Source: Solirubrobacteraceae bacterium (GTDB lineage: Bacteria > Actinomycetota > Thermoleophilia > Solirubrobacterales > Solirubrobacteraceae). From it: DNA of 7,116 nt. The DNA lies in assembly GCA_030151725.1 (NCBI GenBank), contig JASLDD010000038.1, positions 1 to 7,116 on the forward strand, read 5' to 3'. Both the position numbers and the translations under genes were made by a program. The notes beneath the pieces are model-generated. The model ran no database searches. It worked only from the letters and a program-made list of their open reading frames with translations, and was not told the origin of the DNA. Shown one piece after another: positions 1 through 4,198 of the stretch. The stretch's first letter is position 1. The number at the start of each line of letters is the position of its first letter.

Positions 1-69
1 GACATGACCGACGAGATGGTCGCCGAGTTCACCGGGCTTTACCGTCGCTGGCGCTCAGAGCCGGCGTAG
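1..69 (+). CDS. C-terminal tail of an unidentified protein (5' partial)
   Basis: Frame 1 is open from the left edge to a TAG at 67-69 and gives 22 residues, including the stretch EFTGLYRRWRSEPA. The charged, helix-like composition and GC-rich codons look like a real C-terminus. There is too little to name a family, and the rest of the gene lies outside the window. It is convergent with the EAL gene, whose stop codon is at 239-241. Confidence 0.5.
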   Translation, partial: DMTDEMVAEFTGLYRRWRSEPA

Positions 70-238
70 GGCGCGCCGGGAGCGAGGTGCGGCGGGGAGC
101 GAGGGGCCCGCCCCAAGGCCGTGTGGGGAGCAGCCCCGTCCGGTGTGTGTATGTCTGACTTCGACTGCTGTATAACCATGGCTACCGCTAGCCAAAAAGA
201 GTTAACGCCCGAGCCCCGCCGGCCGGCCGGCCGGCGTC
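70..238. other. Intergenic stretch between convergent genes, GC-rich palindromes
   Basis: This gap lies between the partial plus-strand gene and the 3' end of the minus-strand EAL gene. It holds a twice-repeated GGGAGCGAGG (from about 78 and 95), a possible GGCGGG/CCCGCC stem (91-96 with 107-112), a small 5-bp hairpin (180-184 with 189-193), and a self-complementary run of alternating GG and CC at 218-235 just beyond the EAL stop. None is followed by a convincing T-tract. No coding frame here looks real. The structures could help end the two converging transcripts, but that is inference. Confidence 0.4.
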
Positions 239-1504
239 TCAGAGGTCGGCGAGCCGGCCCATCATCGCGCGCGCGGCCTCGACTGCCAGCTCGCGGTCGT
301 AGGTGATCGCGAAGTCGAAGCGCCGGCCCATGTCGGGACCGTCATCGCCCAGGTCACGAGCAACGAACGCCATCGCGAAGTGCGGATCGATAACCGCCAC
401 GTTCCACTCCCCGCGCAGCGGATCTTCGGTGTCGAGAGCCACGCCACGCACGCCTGGGGCCGGATGCTCGCTGAGACCGACGCCGAGCGCGCCGACAAGC
501 GCCGCGCGGTTGGAGAGCTCTGAGTAGCGGGCTCGGGTCACAGCACTGAAGTGCTGGGCTTCCTGAAAGCTCGACAGCACAACCGCCGAGCGGCCCAGGC
601 TCGAGGTTCGACCCTCGATCTGCAGGCTCAGCGCCAGCAGCAGACGCTTGTTGGCGCTGCGTGTCGGGAGACGCCCGGCGACGATCTCAAAGGGGCTGGG
701 CTGGCGGTCTGGGGCGTCGCGGGGCGGTCGCGGGATGAGGTTGTGGATCGCGGCTCCAGGCGAGGGCAGAGGCTCTGGGCGACCGAACATCCAGCCCTGC
801 CCGTAGCGCGCACCCAACGCGAGGGCCGTCTGGCGATGCTCCTCGGTCTCGATGCCCTCGGCCAGCACCAGCGCACCCGTGCGCTCGGCCTGAGCACTGA
901 CCGCATGCACGATTTCTGCGATCTGCAGAGAGGGGTTCTCCTGCACGAGGCGCAGGTCGAGCTTGATCACGTCAGGCGCAAGGAACGGCATCAACGCGAG
1001 CGAGCGCGGGTCCGCGCCGATGTCGTCCAGCGCGATGCCCACGCCGCGTCGGCGCAGGCGCTCGACGGACGCCAGCAGCTCGGCGGGGCGATCGGTCAGA
1101 GAGCGCTCGGTGAACTCCACAAACACGGCACAACGTGCGAGCACCCGATCGGCGAGCTCATCCAGCCAGGCCGGGCGTTCGACCGTGAGCATCCGCGGCT
1201 CGGCGTTCAAGAAGAGAGCCTGACCGGGCGCGAGACCCGTTGCAAGGGCTCCCTCCATGGCCGCACGCTGGCACTCCCACTCCACCTCGCTCTCCAGATC
1301 CGCCTCCGACGCGGCCTTGAACAGCAGATCAGGCCGCTCGAGTCCCGATCCCTGAGGACCTCTGGCGAGAGCCTCAAAGCCAACCGTCTCACCGCCGTAC
1401 AGATCGATCAGCGGCTGGTAGGCCGAGGCGATCGCGTGGCGGTCGACGATCTCTCGGACCGACGTCGCAGCGTCATGGAAGGGGGCAGCTGTAGCCGAGG
1501 GCAT
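239..1504 (-). CDS. EAL-domain c-di-GMP phosphodiesterase with C-terminal DICT domain
   Basis: Cytoplasmic enzyme predicted to hydrolyse cyclic di-GMP to pGpG. Counting from the ATG at 1504 (421 aa), the EAL domain covers about residues 20-245. All the usual metal and catalytic positions are visible: Glu44 in FEALARG, Asn100 in FLNAEP, Glu130 in VEFTE, Asp160-Asp161 in ALDDIG, Lys181 in VIKLD, Glu216 in LAEGIE and Gln236 in YGQGW. The loop after the DD pair (normally DDFGTG) reads DDIGAD, a modest divergence. Residues from about 270 to the end match a DICT sensory domain, including GEWNVAVIDPHF and FDFAITYDRE; DICT domains accompany c-di-GMP enzymes and two-component proteins and are thought to sense a signal. 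There is no GGDEF domain and no membrane segment. The frame stays open to an ATG at 1609, adding 35 Arg-rich residues. Neither start has a clear ribosome binding site, and I prefer 1504 because the extension looks unlike protein of this family. The gene is divergent from the riboswitch-controlled pilin. Confidence 0.93.
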   Translation of the reverse strand: MPSATAAPFHDAATSVREIVDRHAIASAYQPLIDLYGGETVGFEALARGPQGSGLERPDLLFKAASEADLESEVEWECQRAAMEGALATGLAPGQALFLNAEPRMLTVERPAWLDELADRVLARCAVFVEFTERSLTDRPAELLASVERLRRRGVGIALDDIGADPRSLALMPFLAPDVIKLDLRLVQENPSLQIAEIVHAVSAQAERTGALVLAEGIETEEHRQTALALGARYGQGWMFGRPEPLPSPGAAIHNLIPRPPRDAPDRQPSPFEIVAGRLPTRSANKRLLLALSLQIEGRTSSLGRSAVVLSSFQEAQHFSAVTRARYSELSNRAALVGALGVGLSEHPAPGVRGVALDTEDPLRGEWNVAVIDPHFAMAFVARDLGDDGPDMGRRFDFAITYDRELAVEAARAMMGRLADL

Positions 1505-1637
1505 GGTGTAAGAGTCGGCGGGGATCGAGGGTTCCTGTTCTCTAGGCCAGCGCTTGGACGAACGTCGCGGCTGGGTCTCCTTGCGCTCTATACGCGCGGA
1601 GGAGCGCATTGGACGCAGTCGTTCAACGATGCAGGGA

Positions 1638-1660
1638 AGACCGCCGCAGGAGGGCGGTCT
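1638..1660. repeat. Perfect 8-bp hairpin upstream of the EAL gene
   Basis: AGACCGCC (1638-1645) and GGCGGTCT (1653-1660) form a perfect stem around a 7-base loop, GCAGGAG. It lies 29 bp upstream of the ATG at 1609 and 134 bp upstream of the one at 1504, so it may be part of the 5' leader of the phosphodiesterase mRNA or an operator. Neither strand has a T-tract after it, so it is not a standard terminator. The role is unknown. Confidence 0.45.
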
Positions 1661-1771
1661 ACTCGGCTTCGGTGGGCCAATTAGTACATACGTCCAATTA
1701 CTTGCCTTCTGCGGGTTTTTCCTTGTCCAGGCCAGAGACGCTGTTCACACTGCCACCTCGATCACCCGTAA

Positions 1772-1845
1772 ATGAAAAAGGCAAACCCGTCGCGAGGCGG
1801 GGGCGCAAAGTCAGGGATCTCAACGAGATAGCCCGGCTGCCAGGA
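1772..1845 (+). promoter_or_regulatory. Cyclic di-GMP-I (GEMM) riboswitch aptamer in the pilin leader
   Basis: The conserved GEMM core is all present and in order. An A-rich lead-in precedes GGCAAACC (1780-1787). A hairpin pairs CCCGTC (1786-1791) with GGCGGG (1796-1801) under a GCGA tetraloop (1792-1795). The signature GCGCAAAG follows (1803-1810). A second arm pairs GGG (1814-1816) with CCC (1832-1834) and ATCTC (1817-1821) with GAGAT (1825-1829) around an AAC loop, and its 3' side carries the conserved ATAGCC. CTGCC (1837-1841) closes the core by pairing with GGC (1780-1782). By alignment with the Vibrio Vc2 aptamer, the ligand-contacting position 20 is a G, as in c-di-GMP binders, rather than the A of the cAMP-GMP-binding subgroup. 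The pilin ribosome binding site starts about 10 bases after the core, which points to translational control. Confidence 0.92.
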
Positions 1846-1862
1846 ACCCCCAGGAGGCAACC
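1835..1862 (+). promoter_or_regulatory. Putative riboswitch expression platform overlapping the pilin RBS
   Basis: TGCC (1838-1841), part of the 3' strand that closes the aptamer, can pair instead with GGCA (1856-1859), which includes the last two bases of the AGGAGG Shine-Dalgarno. The helix can be extended by GG (1835-1836) with CC (1861-1862) across one C-A mismatch. The two pairings exclude each other: closing the aptamer would free the ribosome binding site, and opening it would hide part of it. That predicts an ON switch for pilin at high c-di-GMP. There is no terminator hairpin with a T-tract between aptamer and start codon. The pairing is visible in the sequence; the mechanism is inference. 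Confidence 0.45.
1852..1857 (+). promoter_or_regulatory. Perfect Shine-Dalgarno AGGAGG of the pilin gene
   Basis: AGGAGG lies five bases before the GTG at 1863 and fixes the pilin start there. It is the strongest ribosome binding site in the window and stands immediately downstream of the riboswitch. Confidence 0.85.
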
Positions 1863-2375
1863 GTGCTGTCAGAGTCATCACACCGCAGGTCCCGTACGTC
1901 AGATCGCCCCGCGACAGCCGTCGCCGGCAAGCTGAAGTGTCGCGTCAGCGACGAGCATGGCTTCTCGCTGATCGAGCTTCTGGTGGTGATCATCATCATC
2001 GGCGTGCTCGCCGCAATCGCCATCCCGTCGTTTCTGAGCACCAAAGCCAAGGCTGTGGACTCGCAGGCAAAGGAGCTTGTGCGCACTGCCGAGACAACCG
2101 CTGAGACGATCGCAACCGACAACGGCGGAAGCTACGAAAAGGTGACCGCCACAGAACTGAACAAAGAGGAACCGACGATCCGCATCACGGCCAGCACCAA
2201 AGAAGCCTACGTGAGCGCTACGACTCACTCCAAGAGCGCCTACTCGGTTACGGCTACATCCTACAACGGAGACGAATTCACCATCAGCCGCAACGAAGCG
2301 GGTGTGATCACACGCACCTGCGCCAGCCCACTCACCAAAAAGGGCTGCTCGGGAGCTGCTTCGTCCAGCTGGTGA
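1863..2375 (+). CDS. Type IV pilin-like protein (prepilin with class III signal)
   Basis: A prepilin of 170 aa starting at GTG, supported by the perfect AGGAGG five bases upstream. The leader is unusually long (33 residues, positively charged) and ends in Gly33, the predicted prepilin peptidase cut site. The mature protein begins FSLIELLVV with the conserved Glu at mature position 5, followed by a hydrophobic helix (about residues 34-57) with the typical AIAIPSFLS ending. The rest is a small Thr/Ser/Lys-rich globular domain. Two cysteines near the C-terminus (in TRTCAS and KKGCSG) could form the disulfide loop common in pilins. The mature size of 137 residues suits a major or minor pilin or a pseudopilin; the sequence alone does not decide which. 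No pilus assembly ATPase, platform protein or peptidase gene is in the window, so it is a stand-alone pilin gene here. Translation is probably controlled by the c-di-GMP riboswitch in its leader. Confidence 0.93.
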   Translation: MLSESSHRRSRTSDRPATAVAGKLKCRVSDEHGFSLIELLVVIIIIGVLAAIAIPSFLSTKAKAVDSQAKELVRTAETTAETIATDNGGSYEKVTATELNKEEPTIRITASTKEAYVSATTHSKSAYSVTATSYNGDEFTISRNEAGVITRTCASPLTKKGCSGAASSSW

Positions 2376-2393
2376 GAAGCCTGGGGGCACAGG

Positions 2394-2448
2394 GGCTGCG
2401 GACCCTCCAGCCGTTCGGGGGGAACGGCATGGAGGGTCCACAGCAGCC
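2394..2448. repeat. Long, nearly perfect hairpin after the pilin gene
   Basis: Three stacked stems share one axis: GGCTGC (2394-2399) with GCAGCC (2443-2448), GGACCCTCCA (2400-2409) with TGGAGGGTCC (2430-2439), and GCCGTT (2410-2415) with AACGGC (2423-2428), closing on a G-rich 7-base loop. Bulges are ACA at 2440-2442 and A at 2429, giving 22 base pairs in all. It begins 18 bases after the pilin stop. There is no T-tract after it, so it may stabilise the 3' end of the pilin mRNA or act as part of a non-standard terminator. Confidence 0.7.
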
Positions 2449-2455
2449 AACAGCT

Positions 2456-2479
2456 TGAGGGCGCAAGGAGGCGCCTTCA
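2456..2479. repeat. Stem-loop, copy 1 of a duplicated hairpin
   Basis: TGAGGGCGC (2456-2464) pairs with GCGCCTTCA (2471-2479), 9 bp including one G-T wobble, around the loop AAGGAG. The 26-base stretch 2456-2481 recurs 70 bp downstream at 2526 with a few changes. It lies between the long hairpin and the terminator-like copy 2. Confidence 0.6.
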
Positions 2480-2502
2480 TGGGGGACGGAGACCGGCACG
2501 GA

Positions 2503-2518
2503 GGACCGAAGTTGGTCC
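2503..2518. repeat. Small hairpin between the two duplicated stem-loops
   Basis: GGACC (2503-2507) and GGTCC (2514-2518) form a 5-bp stem around GAAGTT. It directly abuts copy 2 of the duplicated stem-loop. No function can be assigned. Confidence 0.4.
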
Positions 2519-2561
2519 ATGGCATGAGGGCGCGTGGAGGCGCCCTCATGCCATCGCTTTT
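2519..2561 (+). terminator. Strong hairpin, copy 2, likely terminator between pilin and crotonase genes
   Basis: A perfect 15-bp stem pairs 2519-2533 (ATGGCATGAGGGCGC) with 2540-2554 around the loop GTGGAG. On the plus strand it is followed by CGCTTTT, a short T-tract that would suit termination of pilin transcription. The distal arm contains the last codon and the TGA stop of the converging crotonase gene (stop at 2546-2548), so the same structure would form near the 3' end of that mRNA too. On the minus strand no T-tract follows, so bidirectional termination is uncertain. Confidence 0.55.
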
Positions 2562-3262
2562 GCGCCCGCCATTCCCGCGGGCGTGAGCTCGCTCGCAATC
2601 GCCGCGCGCAGAGCCTCAAGCGCCCCGCCCCGTACACGCAGCTTTGTGGCGGCGTGCGCCGCGGGGTTCAACTCGGCAAGTGCCGCAGCCGCATCGAGAG
2701 CCTGCTCCGTCAGCGCAGAGGGCGCAACCACACGATCGAGGAAGCCCGCCGCGACGGCCTGCGACGGGTCGTACATCGCAGCGCTGATGAGCGCCCTGTC
2801 GAAATGCGCGGGATGCAGTCGCTGGCGTGCTATCTCAATCGCGAACCAGGGAACCGTGAGGCCGATTCGCACCTCGTTGAGACCAAGCTGGTAAGACCCT
2901 TCGACGCCAATGCGCGAGTCGGCGACCAGGGGGATGAACGCGCCGGCCGCGACCGCATGGCCTGTGCAGGCCACCACCACGGGTCTGGCAAACGCCAGAA
3001 TGCGCTCACACAGGGTCGCGCCAAGGGTAAGCATCTGCAGGACCCGATCCGTGTCGCCACTCGCGAACACCTTCAGGTCGAAGCCAGCCGAGAAGAACCC
3101 CTCCCGGCCGGTCAGCAGCACCACGGCCTCATCCCGCTCAGCGCAGTCGAGAGCCGCGTGCAGCGCTTCGAGCATGGTCACCGACAGTGCGTTGACCTTG
3201 CCGTCGTCCATGGCGATCGTGGCGATCTGTCCGTCAAGCGTGTAGCTGACAAGCTCACTCAT
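2546..3262 (-). CDS. Crotonase / enoyl-CoA hydratase-isomerase family protein
   Basis: A 238-aa single-domain crotonase, predicted to act on an acyl-CoA thioester in the cytoplasm (hydration, isomerisation or a related step of fatty-acid or aromatic breakdown). Family marks are SYTLDGQIATIAMDDGK at the start, FFSAGFDL (57-63), which supplies one oxyanion-hole backbone contact, and TGHAVAAGAF (100-109), the second. Glu130 in LNEVRIGL fits the first catalytic glutamate. A second catalytic glutamate is not obvious in the helix around 152-160, so the exact reaction is open and isomerase activity is as likely as hydratase. The start at 3262 is chosen because GGGGGA lies about 8 bases upstream and the product then begins as the family does. 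The frame stays open to 3502, but that extension would run through the shared promoter region and into the divergent TetR gene. Probably regulated by that TetR protein. Confidence 0.9.
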   Translation of the reverse strand: MSELVSYTLDGQIATIAMDDGKVNALSVTMLEALHAALDCAERDEAVVLLTGREGFFSAGFDLKVFASGDTDRVLQMLTLGATLCERILAFARPVVVACTGHAVAAGAFIPLVADSRIGVEGSYQLGLNEVRIGLTVPWFAIEIARQRLHPAHFDRALISAAMYDPSQAVAAGFLDRVVAPSALTEQALDAAAALAELNPAAHAATKLRVRGGALEALRAAIASELTPAGMAGAKAMA

Positions 3263-3304
3263 AGTGCATGTCCCCCGTCTGTGGTTTGGGTCAGACTCAG
3301 CAGG

Positions 3305-3332
3305 CCTATAATGTAGCGATGTTCCGAAACAA
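3305..3332. promoter_or_regulatory. Overlapping divergent promoter elements for crotonase and TetR genes
   Basis: A perfect TATAAT at 3307-3312 is a strong -10 for the plus-strand TetR gene, although the matching -35 (TTTGGG, 3285-3290) is weak. Read on the minus strand, TTGTTT (complement of 3327-3332) and TATAGG (complement of 3305-3310) are 16 bases apart and would serve the crotonase gene. The two -10 elements share the same TATA, so the promoters would compete or be regulated together. Confidence 0.5.
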
Positions 3333-3342
3333 TGTTTTGAAA
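3322..3342. promoter_or_regulatory. Candidate TetR operator (imperfect inverted repeat)
   Basis: TTCCGAAAC (3322-3330) and GTTTTGAAA (3334-3342) are inverted repeats matching at 7 of 9 positions around a 3-base centre. It starts 9 bp downstream of the TATAAT and overlaps the proposed -35 of the crotonase promoter, so a bound dimer could repress both directions. It is the best inverted repeat I see in the 133-bp gap. That the neighbouring TetR binds it is inference. Confidence 0.45.
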
Positions 3343-3395
3343 GGGATCTGCCGTACTTGTAGAAGCGCAGAGCGCTGCCCGGGGATGGGCCTCTG

Positions 3396-4007
3396 ATGCC
3401 CCGCCCAAAGCAGCGGACGCCAGAGTTGCGAGACCACGTGCTGTCGGTGGCTCTGCCGCTGCTTGCACGGGAGGGGGCCAGTGGATTCACGGCGCGGAGC
3501 ATCGCCAGAGAGGCTCAAACCTCGCCCCCGGCGATCTACGAGCTGTTCGGCGACAAGGCCGGCCTCGTGCGGGAGCTCTTCTTTACGGGCTTTCGCCTGC
3601 TCGGCGAGCGCCTCGAGGCAGTTGAGAGCGGTGGCGACCCGCGGGCGGATCTGATCGGCACGATCGACGCCTACCGCCAATTCATCTGTGATCACGCGGT
3701 GCTCGCAGAAGTGATGTTCTCGCGGCCCTTCACCGACTTCGAGCCGGGGCCGGCTGAGCTCGAGGCGAGCAGCTCGGTGCGCCTCCTGGTGATCGAGCGC
3801 GTGAGCCGCTGCATCGAGGCGGGCGTGCTCCGGGGCGATGCCACAGACATGGCGCACGTGCTGGTCGCGCTCACGCAGGGCCTGGCAGCGGCCGAGAATG
3901 CGCGGCGCCTTGGCTCTAGCGCCGAGTCGATCGATCGACGGTGGCGGCTGGGCGTAGAGGCGCTGCTCGGTAGCGACGGATCGCATAGGCGAGGGCGAGC
4001 ACCTTGA
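3396..4007 (+). CDS. TetR/AcrR family transcriptional regulator (divergent from crotonase)
   Basis: A 203-aa TetR-type repressor. The N-terminal DNA-binding domain covers about residues 10-58: a first helix ELRDHVLSVALPLLAREG, then the helix-turn-helix FTARSIAREAQTSPPAIYEL and the family-typical FGDKAGLVREL. The remaining 140 residues are the helical ligand-binding and dimer domain, which is not conserved enough to name the ligand; given the divergent crotonase, an acyl-CoA or related compound is a reasonable guess. The ATG at 3396 fits the usual short N-terminal arm before the HTH. An upstream ATG at 3385 runs into a stop within four codons. The ribosome binding site is weak (GGGG, about 12 bases upstream). 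The C-terminal tail is arginine-rich. Confidence 0.92.
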   Translation: MPRPKQRTPELRDHVLSVALPLLAREGASGFTARSIAREAQTSPPAIYELFGDKAGLVRELFFTGFRLLGERLEAVESGGDPRADLIGTIDAYRQFICDHAVLAEVMFSRPFTDFEPGPAELEASSSVRLLVIERVSRCIEAGVLRGDATDMAHVLVALTQGLAAAENARRLGSSAESIDRRWRLGVEALLGSDGSHRRGRAP

Positions 4008-4086
4008 GCCCCCATTCGGGAGCCTTCCAAAGCGCGCGCAGGCCGACGATCAGCTCGATGTCCGTCGATGTCAGGTGCGGCCACAC
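3916..4086 (-). CDS. Possible 56-codon antisense ORF (unrecognised)
   Basis: From a GTG at 4086 to a TAG at 3916-3918 there is a 56-codon frame overlapping the TetR 3' end in antisense. Its first 40 residues look protein-like, with IELIVGLRALWKAPEWGL followed by KVLALAYAIRR, resembling a helix pair. In the same frame upstream, an ATG at 4137 preceded by AAAGG at good spacing opens a 15-codon stretch that stops at TAG (4090-4092), two codons before the GTG. It might be a small gene, or the end of a gene broken by a nonsense change. I do not recognise a family. Its last third lies opposite conserved TetR coding sequence and may be only a shadow. Confidence 0.2.
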   Translation of the reverse strand: MWPHLTSTDIELIVGLRALWKAPEWGLKVLALAYAIRRYRAAPLRPAATVDRSTRR

Positions 4087-4198
4087 GTCCTAGAAATCCC
4101 CCAACCCCCCACGAAATCCCCACACGCCTGCGCACATGGTTGCCTTTCTGCCAAGATTTCAGTAGTTCGTGTTTCTGTTTCAGATAACTGTCTGCGGC
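4087..4198. other. Non-coding tract with C-runs and an AT-richer segment
   Basis: It lies between the TetR 3' region and the stop of the DedA gene. It holds three C-runs (4098-4102, 4105-4110, 4118-4121), giving G-runs on the minus strand, and a direct repeat GAAATCCCC at 4093-4101 and 4113-4121. Next comes a segment (about 4138-4190) clearly richer in A/T than its surroundings, with TTTCAG twice. No convincing terminator for the converging DedA and TetR transcripts is visible. Confidence 0.4.

Noticed and set aside
218..235. GGCC-repeat run as a mobile-element end or tandem repeat locus
   Set aside because: Only 18 bp, with no partner copy in the window; it is likely GC-rich intergenic composition.
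1638..1660. Hairpin as a rho-independent terminator
   Set aside because: No T-tract follows on either strand, and it lies upstream of divergent genes where no transcript should end.
551..1684. Long plus-strand open frame of 377 codons opposite the EAL gene
   Set aside because: It is the antisense shadow of a well-matched EAL-DICT gene in GC-rich DNA; its Arg/Gln-rich product has no family marks.
1772..1845. Reading the riboswitch as the cAMP-GMP-binding GEMM subgroup
   Set aside because: By alignment, the ligand-contacting position 20 is G rather than A, and the flanking GGCAAACC matches c-di-GMP binders. This remains testable.
2534..3316. Plus-strand open frame of 260 codons opposite the crotonase gene
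   Set aside because: Shadow of the crotonase reading frame; low-complexity basic product without motifs.
3263..3502. N-terminal extension of the crotonase frame
   Set aside because: It would run through the promoter gap and into the TetR coding region. The family start and a GGGGGA ribosome binding site support 3262.
3926..3939. Perfect palindrome GTCGATCGATCGAC
   Set aside because: It lies inside the TetR coding sequence and is a simple GATC run, common by chance in GC-rich genomes.
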